A stretch of 17,437 nt of DNA from Bacteroidales bacterium (GCA_029938505.1 JAOZUV010000008.1:1-17437); one strand, 5' to 3'. Shown: positions 1-7,103, numbered from the stretch's first letter. Program-made: numbers and translations. Notes: generated from the letters alone by a model not told the origin.

Positions 1-695
1 AGAAAATCTGCCTCGCCTTTGTCAACATCATAAAGAGCAACACCAAAAACAGCCATTTGCTTTTCTTCATCAACAATCTCATACACCTTGGCTGTATTAC
101 CTAAACCAGCTTCTAAGTTTTTGCGAATAATATTTAATCCCTCAGTAAAACTTGAGAATTCATTCAATTCAATAGGGTCTGTAAAATAAGGCATCATTAT
201 TTTATAATGATACTTATACAATTTTTCCTTTTTTTCTTCCCCACCAAAAGCTTCAAATTTATTTCCTAGAGGTTTTAAGGTATTAATCGCAACTTGTGAA
301 AGTTGTTCAAATTTTGATGAAAAATTATCGTAACCTTCATAAATATATGCTCTAAATTGATATTCAGGATTAAGCATACTTATGGTTGTTTTTCCTTCTT
401 TGTGAAGTAACCCAACTTTAAGAGTTGCGGCAAGCAAACCCCTATCTGAAAAATTTTTAGTTAACTCTAAAAGATCATTACTGGTGTATGCAATCACATA
501 CAAATCATTATTTTTCTCCGGGTGATACTCGCCAATAACATTATATCCTGCATTAGTCAAAGCATCTTTAACTGTTGGTATAAGGGTTTCAATAGTTGCC
601 GAAACTTCGCCCAAGCGATAAAATGGAGAGATGTTTTCTTGTGTAAAGCCAACAATTGAGACCAGTAATAATATTACTAAAAATGATTTTTTCAT
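1..695 (-). CDS. Secreted protein of unknown function, 3' part cut off by the window edge
   Basis: I read this gene directly: ATG at 695-693 opens 231 codons with no stop before base 1, so the C-terminus lies outside the window. The first 18 or so residues (MKKSFLVILLLVSIVGFTQ) are a signal peptide with likely cleavage near residue 18-19, so the product is exported. Residues 35-120 have the layout of a DUF302-like domain: a helix with 'ALTNAGYNVIGEY', a strand 'LYVIAY', then 'LAATLKVGLL' and 'ISMLNPEYQFRAY'. Residues 166-231 start what looks like a second, related alpha/beta unit ('KIMMPYF', 'VFGVALYDVDKGEADF'). The DUF302 link is by eye and weak. I see no catalytic motif and assign no function. 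It is preceded by a good promoter and an inverted repeat, so it is probably transcribed separately from queD upstream. Confidence 0.85.
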   Translation of the reverse strand, partial: MKKSFLVILLLVSIVGFTQENISPFYRLGEVSATIETLIPTVKDALTNAGYNVIGEYHPEKNNDLYVIAYTSNDLLELTKNFSDRGLLAATLKVGLLHKEGKTTISMLNPEYQFRAYIYEGYDNFSSKFEQLSQVAINTLKPLGNKFEAFGGEEKKEKLYKYHYKIMMPYFTDPIELNEFSSFTEGLNIIRKNLEAGLGNTAKVYEIVDEEKQMAVFGVALYDVDKGEADF

Positions 696-737
696 AACTT
701 AAATATTAATTATATTATATATGTTAGTATGTAGATG

Positions 738-768
738 CAAATATATATTTTGATCCAACACCCCACAA
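738..768 (-). promoter_or_regulatory. Bacteroidota-type promoter of the secreted-protein gene
   Basis: On the minus strand a perfect -7 element TATATTTG (745-738) matches TAnnTTTG. A TTG (768-766) lies 20 bp upstream as the -33 element. Transcription would start near 731, giving a 5' UTR of about 35 nt before the ATG at 695. Confidence 0.6.
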
Positions 769-777
769 TTATTTGAC

Positions 778-793
778 TATGATATAAATCATA
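778..793. promoter_or_regulatory. Inverted repeat resembling a Crp/Fnr-family operator
   Basis: TATGAT-ATAA-ATCATA is a 6-bp perfect inverted repeat with a 4-bp spacer. Its core TGAT-N4-ATCA (780-791) matches the centre of the Fnr box TTGAT-N4-ATCAA. It sits 9 bp upstream of the -33 element of the neighbouring promoter, centred about 54 bp before the predicted start. This position suits an activator, but the regulator is inferred only. Confidence 0.35.
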
Positions 794-824
794 AACAAAA
801 GAGTAATCCGATTGGTTTCAGAAA

Positions 825-1280
825 TTATTGGTTATCAGAAGCGAACCATTCGGCATAGGAAGTAGCTGTTTCTCTGAGTCTCAAGCTATAAAGTTTTACT
901 TCAGAAGGCAATTGGGGTTTTAATCTATTTACAAAATCAAGTAATAAATTTTCGCTGGTAGGATCATAATCAACCCAAAGGGTTTTAGACAAAGTTTTAT
1001 GAAGTTCAGATTTTAAGCTTTCGTTTGTACTTGTATGTAAAACCAAGGCATGATCAAAAACTGAAACTATTTGATCTTTTACGATGGCTTTCAAATCACC
1101 AAAATCCATAATCATTCCATTATCTGCACGTTTATTATCATCAACTGGTAAGCCCAAAACAGTTACACTTAAAGTATATGAATGCCCATGAATATTTTTA
1201 CATGCACCTTGATGACAAGGCAAAGCATGTGCCATCTCAAATTTAAATTCTTTGGTAATTCTTATTTTTTGATTTTTCAT
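825..1280 (-). CDS. queD: 6-carboxy-5,6,7,8-tetrahydropterin synthase (QueD/PTPS family)
   Basis: The 151-residue product belongs to the 6-pyruvoyl-tetrahydropterin synthase family. In bacteria this is usually QueD, which converts dihydroneopterin triphosphate to 6-carboxytetrahydropterin, the second step of preQ0/queuosine synthesis in the cytoplasm. The motif CKNIHGHSY (27-35) carries the presumed catalytic Cys27 and zinc ligands His31 and His33. The third ligand is His18 in 'EMAHAL'. 'MIMDFGDLK', 'FDHALVLH' (catalytic Asp-His) and C-terminal 'RETATSYAEW' (substrate-binding Glu) are all present, and the length is normal. It starts 13 bp after the stop of the MntP-like gene and is probably co-transcribed with it. 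No other queuosine gene is in the window, so QueD rather than a eukaryote-type PTPS is inferred from the CxxxHGH motif. Confidence 0.92.
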   Translation of the reverse strand: MKNQKIRITKEFKFEMAHALPCHQGACKNIHGHSYTLSVTVLGLPVDDNKRADNGMIMDFGDLKAIVKDQIVSVFDHALVLHTSTNESLKSELHKTLSKTLWVDYDPTSENLLLDFVNRLKPQLPSEVKLYSLRLRETATSYAEWFASDNQ

Positions 1281-1293
1281 CGTACAAACATTT

Positions 1294-1860
1294 TTAAATA
1301 ACTCCCAATAGATTTACAAGCTCTTTTGCAGCCATTCCAATAAAAAGCAAACCTCCAAGATATAACATGCGATTTCCCCATTCAAATTTACCCGTTTTCT
1401 TACCTAAATATAATCCAGATAGTACGGCTAAAAAAGCACATATTACAAGCAAAATTAATACATTTTGAGTATCGTAAGTTGTAAATTCAATACCCAAACC
1501 TAAAATTAAATAATCCATTCCTAAACCAATCGATAAGCCCAATAATACATTCCATCGCGTATAATCAAAAAATCGCTCCTCTACTTTTCGTTTAAAGGCT
1601 TTCATAATAAATCGCACTCCCAAAATGATGAGTAAAACAACCCACATCCAAGAATCCATTCCTTCAAAAGATGATTGAATCAAACCTGAAATAAGTATCC
1701 CTGATATAAAAAGTAAAACAGGAATGCTAATAAAAAAAGCTGTGATTTTGATTTTGTCATTCAGCTCCAAACATTTTTGAACATGTGCAATAATAGATAC
1801 AGCAAAAATGCTCGTAGAAGCCGCTAATAAATAAATAATTATATCTGGAGTATTCAACAT
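1294..1860 (-). CDS. MntP-like integral membrane protein (manganese efflux family), altered first motif
   Basis: The 188-residue protein is almost entirely hydrophobic with six predicted membrane helices, the same size and layout as the manganese exporter MntP. Two internally related halves are visible. In the second, 'LSIGLGMDYLILGLGIEF' (109-126) matches the MntP signature and keeps Asp116. In the first, 'STSIFAVSI' (15-23) aligns with the family's 'SMDAFAxSI' but has Ser17 where the conserved aspartate normally sits. The C-terminal 'GLYLGKKTGK' and 'LGGLLFIGMAAKEL' also fit the family. The fold is clear; metal and direction of transport are uncertain given the missing acidic residue. It starts 14 nt beyond the tryptophanase terminator and leads directly into queD. 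Confidence 0.75.
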   Translation of the reverse strand: MLNTPDIIIYLLAASTSIFAVSIIAHVQKCLELNDKIKITAFFISIPVLLFISGILISGLIQSSFEGMDSWMWVVLLIILGVRFIMKAFKRKVEERFFDYTRWNVLLGLSIGLGMDYLILGLGIEFTTYDTQNVLILLVICAFLAVLSGLYLGKKTGKFEWGNRMLYLGGLLFIGMAAKELVNLLGVI

Positions 1861-1874
1861 TCTAATTTAGCTTT

Positions 1875-1911
1875 AAAAAAGTGCCATTAACTCATTCTGA
1901 GTTAATGGCAC
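1875..1911 (-). terminator. Strong intrinsic terminator after tryptophanase
   Basis: A perfect 14-bp stem (GTGCCATTAACTCA, 1881-1894, pairing with 1898-1911) closes a 3-nt loop. On the minus strand it is followed by six T (1880-1875). There is no T-run on the plus-strand side, so it acts on minus-strand transcripts, ending the tryptophanase mRNA 34 nt after its stop codon. Confidence 0.9.
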
Positions 1912-1918
1912 AAAATTA
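1911..1918 (-). promoter_or_regulatory. Candidate -7 element for the mntP-like/queD operon
   Basis: TAATTTTG on the minus strand matches TAnnTTTG exactly and directly abuts the terminator stem. No clear -33 TTG lies at 19-20 bp. If used, transcription would start inside the hairpin, near 1905, so the new transcript could not fold the complete terminator. This would explain how genes beginning 14 nt past a strong terminator are expressed. Confidence 0.3.
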
Positions 1919-1944
1919 TAAATAATATGTTTTAGTTCTGGAAA

Positions 1945-3321
1945 TTATAATTTTTCCAATTCAACGGTAAAATGGCGAAGAATTGGTGCTTCTTTTACAA
2001 TTTTATATCCTCGCTTAATTTGATCTTTTTTATCAAAAACATTTATCAAAGATGCCGCTACATAATCCATATGATTGTTAGTATAAGTTCGGCGAGGAAT
2101 TGCCAAACGAATCAACTCCAAATCAGGATACCTATTTTCACGAGTTACAGGATCACGGTCAGCCATGATTGTGCCAATTTCTACCCCACGAACACCACCT
2201 TCAATATAAAGTTCAACAGCTAAACTTTGTGCAATGTATTCTTCTTTTGGAATATTTGGTAAAAAACGATTGGCATCTACAAAAATAGCATGACCACCAA
2301 AAGGAAGCAATACGGGCACTCCATGATCCAATAATTTTTGTCCGAGATAAGCTACTTGTCCGATACGAGTTTCTAAATATTCAAACTCAGTTCCTTCATC
2401 CAAGCCTTGAGCTAGAGCATTCATATCACGACCCGACATACCACCATAAGTAATATAACCTTCGAACATAATATTGAAAACACTGGCTTTTTTGTATAAT
2501 TCTTCGTCTTTAAAACCAATAAATCCACCCATATTTACGATGGCATCTTTCTTACTACTCATGGTCATTCCATCAGCATAAGTGTACATTTCTTTTACAA
2601 TCTCTTTGATGGTTTTATCAGCATATCCTTCTTCACGGGTTTTGATGAAATAAGCATTTTCGGCAAAACGAGCTGAGTCGAAAATCACTGGAACACCAAA
2701 CTTCTTCGCTAAAGCATAAACATCTTTAATATTTTTCATGCTGACTGGTTGTCCACCTGATGAATTACAAGTAACAGTAACAATAATCATTGGGATTTTT
2801 TCCGTCGGATTTTCAGTCAGTACTTTCTCTAATTTATTGACATCAATATTCCCTTTAAAAGGATGTATGATAGTGGTATCAAAGGCCTCGTCAATGGTGC
2901 AATCTACAGCGATAGCTTTACGAAATTCGATATGACCTTTGGTAGTATCAAAATGTGAGTTTCCTGGTACAATATCTCCATCTTTAACCATGGCTGAAAA
3001 TAATACATTTTCAGCAGCACGTCCCTGATGAGTTGGTAAGAAAAATTTAAAGCCTAGAATTTCTTTAATCGCATCTTTAAGCTTGTAATACGAAGAAGCC
3101 CCTGCATAACTTTCATCACCCAGCATCATGGCCGACCATTGTTTATCGCTCATAGCTCCTGTTCCCGAATCTGTCAATAAATCGACAAACACCTGATTGC
3201 TTCTAAGATTAAATAAATTATATTTCGCTTTTTTTATCCAGTTGAGACGATCTTCTTTTGTGCTTTTTTTAATCGATTCAACCATTTTAATTTTATATGA
3301 TTCTGCAAATGGTAATTCCAT
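1945..3321 (-). CDS. tnaA: Tryptophanase (tryptophan indole-lyase), PLP-dependent
   Basis: The 458-residue enzyme is a fold-type I beta-eliminating lyase that splits L-tryptophan into indole, pyruvate and ammonia. The signature 'YADGMTMSSKKD' places the PLP lysine at Lys258; Asp215 and Arg218 in 'FDSARFAEN' hold the cofactor ring; 'PTHQGR' (96-101) binds its phosphate. Parts resemble tyrosine phenol-lyase ('TGAMSDKQW', 'NMGGFIGF'), but the positions separating the two enzymes are of the tryptophanase kind: Asp125 in 'HFDTTKGH', Ile382 in 'VEIG' rather than the phenol-lyase Arg, and His450 in 'LRHFTVEL' rather than Phe. The start ATG fits the family N-terminus. It is monocistronic: its own leader upstream, a strong terminator downstream. 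No tryptophan permease gene accompanies it in the window. Confidence 0.93.
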   Translation of the reverse strand: MELPFAESYKIKMVESIKKSTKEDRLNWIKKAKYNLFNLRSNQVFVDLLTDSGTGAMSDKQWSAMMLGDESYAGASSYYKLKDAIKEILGFKFFLPTHQGRAAENVLFSAMVKDGDIVPGNSHFDTTKGHIEFRKAIAVDCTIDEAFDTTIIHPFKGNIDVNKLEKVLTENPTEKIPMIIVTVTCNSSGGQPVSMKNIKDVYALAKKFGVPVIFDSARFAENAYFIKTREEGYADKTIKEIVKEMYTYADGMTMSSKKDAIVNMGGFIGFKDEELYKKASVFNIMFEGYITYGGMSGRDMNALAQGLDEGTEFEYLETRIGQVAYLGQKLLDHGVPVLLPFGGHAIFVDANRFLPNIPKEEYIAQSLAVELYIEGGVRGVEIGTIMADRDPVTRENRYPDLELIRLAIPRRTYTNNHMDYVAASLINVFDKKDQIKRGYKIVKEAPILRHFTVELEKL

Positions 3322-3378
3322 AACATCAATTTTTTAATGAATAATTTGTAAAAAATAAAGATTAGATAGTCGGGTATG

Positions 3379-3453
3379 CTAGAATCGGAAGGTATCTCGC
3401 TTCTTGATATTAAGGAAATTATGCTCTCGGCTTATGTTAACAGTTGTTATCAT
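3379..3453 (-). CDS. Possible short leader ORF (24 codons) upstream of tryptophanase
   Basis: ATG at 3453-3451 opens 24 codons to a TAG at 3381-3379. The peptide is basic and polar, starting MITTVNISREHNF and ending KKRDTFRF. It contains no tryptophan, so it is not a TnaC-type leader peptide. Past the TAG the same frame stays open for 14 more codons to a TAA at 3336-3334. It lies just inside the predicted transcript, starting about 15 nt from the expected 5' end. Whether it is translated or is part of a structured RNA is unknown. Confidence 0.3.
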   Translation of the reverse strand: MITTVNISREHNFLNIKKRDTFRF

Positions 3454-3474
3454 AATTTAAAAAAATTAAGGTTA

Positions 3475-3482
3475 CAAATATA
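3475..3482 (-). promoter_or_regulatory. Candidate -7 element of the tryptophanase promoter
   Basis: TATATTTG on the minus strand is a perfect TAnnTTTG match. A clear -33 TTG at 19-20 bp is missing. The transcript would start near 3468 and carry a leader of about 147 nt before the tnaA ATG, long enough for leader-mediated control. Confidence 0.45.
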
Positions 3483-3635
3483 CATAATTTTAATGTTTGG
3501 TAGAATTTATTGATTTTTTTACGTCAAAATTTATTCCTAACTCTAAGTAAACAAAGAGGGTTCAAATGGAAAAATTTTATAAACCCATCAGAGTTATACA
3601 TTTTTAAAATCTTTCTTTTCAATTAGGCTTATCCA

Positions 3636-3665
3636 TTGAGTTTCATCCAAAATTATGTAATATTG
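3636..3665 (+). promoter_or_regulatory. Candidate promoter of the M64 peptidase gene
   Basis: TTG (3636-3638), a 19-bp spacer, then TAATATTG (3658-3665), which has one mismatch to TAnnTTTG. Start expected near 3672, about 28 nt before the ATG. Confidence 0.4.
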
Positions 3666-3699
3666 CATTTAATTAAAAAACCTTAAATAATACAATGCT

Positions 3700-4971
3700 A
3701 TGAAAAAATATTTCATGATCTCATTAATGTTTATCCTTAGTATGCAGGCAAGTGCTCAATATGATACTTGGTTTGAAAATAAAAGCCTCCGTTTAGATTA
3801 TTTTCAATCGGGAGACCGCAATTCATCAAGCTACACATTTGATGAGCTAATTGAAGAAGCTTATTGGGGTGGTTCTCATATTAATTTAATAGATACTTTT
3901 GAATACGGAAAATATTTTTTCAAGGTCTTTGATCAAGAAACAGATAAACTGATATATTCAAGGGGATATTCAACCTTATTTGGTGAATGGCAAACCACAG
4001 ATGAATCAACCCGTACTTCCCGAACAATGTCTGAAACAGTTGTTTTTCCATATCCCAAAAAAGATGTTAGAGTTGAAATTTATGCGAGAAATAAAAAGGG
4101 AGTTTTTGAAAAAGAGTGGGAACATAAAATTGATATCCATAATTATTTCATCAAAAAAGAAAATCGACTACAATATCCTTCATTTGATGTTTTAGTTAGC
4201 GGTAATGAATCAACAAAAGTTGACATTGTTATACTTCCCGAAGGCTACACCTCCGAAGAAATGGGGAAATTTATAGCCGATTGTGAAGCTTTTAAAAATG
4301 GATTATTCAAATATGCCCCTTATGATCAAAACAAAGATAAATTTAATATTCGGGGAATATTAGCTCCATCAGCTGAGAGTGGATCAGACATTCCGGCAGA
4401 TGGGATTTGGAAAAAAACAATCTTGAATACTTGTTTCTATACTTTCGATCTTGAACGTTATGTAATGACATCTGACAATAAAAGTGTTCGCGATTTAGCA
4501 GCCAATGCTCCATACGACCAAATTTATATTTTAGTAAATACTAAAAAATATGGTGGTGGTGCCATTTATAACCATTATTCTTCAAGTGTGACTGGTAGCT
4601 CAGTGAGTGATAAAATTATTATTCATGAATTGGGACATGCTTTTGTTGGTCTAGGCGACGAATATTATAACTCAAAAGTAGCTTATAATGAATTTTATCC
4701 GCTGGATGTTGAGCCATGGGAACCCAATATCACGACCATGGTAAATTTCGAGAAAAAATGGGGAAATATGCTTCCTAAAAAAACACCAATCCCCACTCCT
4801 GCTGATAAAAAATATGAAAATAAATTAGGCGTTTTTGAAGGTGGAGGATATGCTGCAAAAGGAATTTTCCGTCCAAAACAAGATTGCCTAATGAATACTT
4901 TTAGAACGAATGAGTTTTGTGGAGTCTGCAAACAGGCGATCCAGAAAATGATTGATTTTTATTCAAAATAA
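3700..4971 (+). CDS. Secreted zinc metallopeptidase, family M64 (IgA peptidase-like)
   Basis: The 423-residue protein starts with a signal peptide (MKKYFMISLMFILSMQASA, cleavage after Ala19), so it is exported. Residues 20-150 form the all-beta domain that precedes the peptidase in Bacteroidota M64 proteins. Residues 165-423 are the M64 catalytic domain, opening with 'VDIVILPEGYTSEEM'. The zinc motif HELGHAFVGLGDEY spans 309-322: His309, Glu310 (general base), His313, with Asp320 a probable third ligand. 'CLMNTF' (396-401) supplies the Met-turn-like segment, and 'CGVC' (407-410) with Cys396 may form a disulfide. The family is named for an IgA-cleaving clostridial enzyme; the substrate here is unknown, and general protein digestion is as likely. 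There is no C-terminal sorting domain. It stands alone, 123 bp before ptb. Confidence 0.9.
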   Translation: MKKYFMISLMFILSMQASAQYDTWFENKSLRLDYFQSGDRNSSSYTFDELIEEAYWGGSHINLIDTFEYGKYFFKVFDQETDKLIYSRGYSTLFGEWQTTDESTRTSRTMSETVVFPYPKKDVRVEIYARNKKGVFEKEWEHKIDIHNYFIKKENRLQYPSFDVLVSGNESTKVDIVILPEGYTSEEMGKFIADCEAFKNGLFKYAPYDQNKDKFNIRGILAPSAESGSDIPADGIWKKTILNTCFYTFDLERYVMTSDNKSVRDLAANAPYDQIYILVNTKKYGGGAIYNHYSSSVTGSSVSDKIIIHELGHAFVGLGDEYYNSKVAYNEFYPLDVEPWEPNITTMVNFEKKWGNMLPKKTPIPTPADKKYENKLGVFEGGGYAAKGIFRPKQDCLMNTFRTNEFCGVCKQAIQKMIDFYSK

Positions 4972-5034
4972 AAAGTAGGCACTTTTTCTGTTAAAAAATT
5001 CACAATATAAAGGCTGTCTAACATTTTAATTTTA

Positions 5035-5042
5035 TACTTTTG
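5035..5042 (+). promoter_or_regulatory. Candidate -7 element of the ptb-buk operon
   Basis: TACTTTTG matches TAnnTTTG exactly in the 123-bp gap before ptb. The -33 region is poor (only CTG at 5014-5016, spacing 18). Start expected near 5049, about 46 nt before the ATG. Confidence 0.4.
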
Positions 5043-5094
5043 CAAAATAATTGAATTAGGAGATTTTAAACGATACTTAAATATTGAAAAAGAG

Positions 5095-5991
5095 ATGATT
5101 AAACATTTATCTGAAATAGTTGATGCTGCAAAAAATAAAACCATACGAAAAATAGCCGTAGCCGCCGCTGCCGATCAGCACGTTTTAGAGGCTATACAAA
5201 ATGCACGCACGCAAGAAATTGTAGAACCAATTTTAGTAGGTGATGAAAAAGCTATTGAAGCTATCGCTAAAAAAATAAAATTTGATCTGACAGATATCCG
5301 TATTGTAAATATTGAAGATGCGAAGGAGGCCTCCAAAGAAGCTGTAAAGCTAATTCGTAATGGAGAAGCAGAGATTTTAATGAAAGGCTTGGTTAGTACT
5401 GGTATATTATTAAAATCTGTTTTAGATAAAGAAGTTGGTTTGCGTAAAGGCGCTACTTTGAGCCATGTGGCTTTATTCGAAACCCCGTTCTATCATAAAC
5501 TTTTAGGAGTAACAGATGCAGCCATGAATGTTAGCCCTGATTTGGAAAATAAAATTGCAATTATCATAAATGCTGTTGATGCATTTCATAAATTGGGAAA
5601 TCCAAATCCAAAAGTAGCTATCGTAGGTTCAGTTGAAACTATAAATCCTAAGATGGAAGCAACCATGCATGCTGCTACTATTTCGATGATGAATTATCGT
5701 AAACAAATTAGGGGGTGTATCATTGACGGTCCTTTGGCAATTGACAATGCAGTATCGAAAAAAGCAGCTGAACTAAAAAACATCACTAGTGATGTCGCCG
5801 GCGATGTAGATATCATTCTGGGTCCAAGTATTGATGGTGCCAATATTCTTTATAAAACATTAAACTTCCTCGGTGGCGCTACAGCAGCTGCCGTTATTAT
5901 GGGAGCAACAGTTCCAATTGTACTTACATCAAGAGCTGACTCTGAAAAAAGTAAATTTTTATCAATCGCTTTAGCAGCAGCAATTGGTTAA
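5095..5991 (+). CDS. ptb: Phosphate butyryltransferase (phosphotransbutyrylase)
   Basis: The 298-residue protein belongs to the PTA/PTB family and exchanges CoA for phosphate: butyryl-CoA + Pi to butyryl phosphate + CoA. Visible family segments are 'ILMKGLVSTG' (94-103), 'LSHVALFETP' (122-131), 'MNVSPDLENK', 'DGPLAIDNAVS' (211-221) and C-terminal 'VPIVLTSRADS' (273-283). The length is normal for Ptb and shorter than a typical Pta. The butyrate kinase gene 27 bp downstream settles the assignment over acetyl transfer, though such pairs also act on isobutyryl- and isovaleryl-CoA from amino-acid breakdown. An AGAG just before the ATG may help initiation. The frame is open further upstream but has no other ATG. 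Confidence 0.92.
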   Translation: MIKHLSEIVDAAKNKTIRKIAVAAAADQHVLEAIQNARTQEIVEPILVGDEKAIEAIAKKIKFDLTDIRIVNIEDAKEASKEAVKLIRNGEAEILMKGLVSTGILLKSVLDKEVGLRKGATLSHVALFETPFYHKLLGVTDAAMNVSPDLENKIAIIINAVDAFHKLGNPNPKVAIVGSVETINPKMEATMHAATISMMNYRKQIRGCIIDGPLAIDNAVSKKAAELKNITSDVAGDVDIILGPSIDGANILYKTLNFLGGATAAAVIMGATVPIVLTSRADSEKSKFLSIALAAAIG

Positions 5992-6018
5992 TCAATTGTT
6001 TTCATTGATTTAAATAAA

Positions 6019-7095
6019 ATGGAAGAAATACGAATTTTAGCTATAAATCCGGGATCGACTTCAACGAAGATTGCCGTTTACCATAACGAAAATCCTATTT
6101 TCGTAAAAAACATCAAGCATAGCTTGGATGAACTCGAGCAATTTGAGAATATTGCTGATCAACTTCCTTTTCGAAAAAAGCTAATTATTGATGAACTCAA
6201 TGAGGCTGAAATTGAGGAAACCCATGTTAAAGCTATTGTAGGTCGTGGTGGTCTGGTTAAACCTATCGAATCGGGTATATATGAAGTAAACAACGCCATG
6301 AAACGTGATTTACTGAATAGCCCCATGGGCGAACATGCCAGTAATCTTGGGGGCTTAATTGCTGACGAAATTGCACATTCGCTTCCTGATGCCACCGCTT
6401 TTATTACCAATCCCGTTGTGGTTGACGAACTGGACGAATTAGCTAGGATTTCAGGTCACCCGAATTTCAAAAGAGTTTCGATTTTTCACGCTCTAAATCA
6501 AAAAGCTGTAGCTCGCGAACATGCTAAACATACGCTTAAAACCTATGAAGATCTCAACTTAATTGTAGTTCACCTTGGTGGGGGAATAACCGTTGGAGCA
6601 CATAAACGAGGTCGTGTAGTGGATGTGAATCAAGGCCTTGATGGTGAAGGACCATTTTCACCAGAACGTTCAGGAACCTTGCCTGTTGGCGAATTGGTCA
6701 AACTTTGTTTTAGTGGAAAATACACCCAAAAAGAAATCAAGAAAATGATTACTGGGCAGGGGGGCTTAGCAGCCTACCTTGGAACCAACAATGCCTACGA
6801 GGTTGAACAACGTATGAAAGGTGGTGATGAAAAAGCTAGTTTAATATACTCAGCTATGGCTTATCAAGTTTCTAAAGAAATTGGGGCTATGACTGCTGTT
6901 CTTGAGGGTGATGTTGATGGAATTTTGATTACTGGTGGTATTGCTCACGATCGTTGGTTTGTGGAGCAAATTGTTAAGCGTGTGGAGCGCTTTGGCCCTG
7001 TACATGTTTATCCTGGTGAGGATGAAATGAAAGCTTTAGCCATGAATGCACTCAGAGTGCTTCGCGGAGAACTCACACCAAAGATATATTCTTAA
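6019..7095 (+). CDS. buk: Butyrate kinase
   Basis: The 358-residue cytoplasmic kinase of the acetokinase/ASKHA superfamily transfers phosphate from butyryl phosphate to ADP, yielding butyrate and ATP. The N-terminal phosphate loop 'INPGSTSTKIAVY' (9-21), 'GRGG' (75-78), 'VVHLGGGITVGAH' (183-195), 'DGEGPFSPERSG' (208-219) and 'ILITGGIAHD' (302-311) are the expected ATP and substrate segments. Length is typical of Buk and shorter than acetate kinase (about 400). It forms an operon with ptb and completes an acyl-CoA to acid pathway giving one ATP. In the amino-acid-fermenting context (tryptophanase, secreted peptidase), branched-chain acids are also plausible products. The gene ends 8 bp before the convergent EnvC-like gene, and no intrinsic terminator separates them. 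Confidence 0.93.
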   Translation: MEEIRILAINPGSTSTKIAVYHNENPIFVKNIKHSLDELEQFENIADQLPFRKKLIIDELNEAEIEETHVKAIVGRGGLVKPIESGIYEVNNAMKRDLLNSPMGEHASNLGGLIADEIAHSLPDATAFITNPVVVDELDELARISGHPNFKRVSIFHALNQKAVAREHAKHTLKTYEDLNLIVVHLGGGITVGAHKRGRVVDVNQGLDGEGPFSPERSGTLPVGELVKLCFSGKYTQKEIKKMITGQGGLAAYLGTNNAYEVEQRMKGGDEKASLIYSAMAYQVSKEIGAMTAVLEGDVDGILITGGIAHDRWFVEQIVKRVERFGPVHVYPGEDEMKALAMNALRVLRGELTPKIYS

Positions 7096-7103
7096 ATTTC
7101 TGA

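Larger units (their letters stand above)
3322..3699. other. Divergent intergenic region between tryptophanase and the M64 peptidase gene
   Basis: This 378-base gap holds promoters for both flanking genes and no full-length gene. Bases 3361-3440 are richer in G+C (30 of 80 by my count) than the adjoining 3481-3540 (11 of 60). They make up most of the tryptophanase leader, including a 24-codon ORF. I see no tRNA, repeat or strong hairpin here. Confidence 0.8.

Noticed and set aside
1972..2223. Plus-strand open frame antisense to tnaA
   Set aside because: Lies wholly over conserved tryptophanase codons and encodes nothing recognisable.
3379..3453. TnaC-type tryptophan-sensing leader peptide
   Set aside because: The only ORF in the leader has no Trp codon and no TnaC-like motif, so that specific mechanism is not supported.
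4970..4987. Inverted repeat AAAAAGT-AGGC-ACTTTTT directly at the M64 stop codon, a possible terminator
   Set aside because: The 7-bp stem has a single G-C pair and no further T-run after it; too weak to call.
5990..6010. AATCAAT / ATTGATT hairpin between ptb and buk
   Set aside because: All but one pair per arm are A-T, there is no T-run, and the repeat overlaps the ptb stop codon; likely chance in AT-rich DNA.
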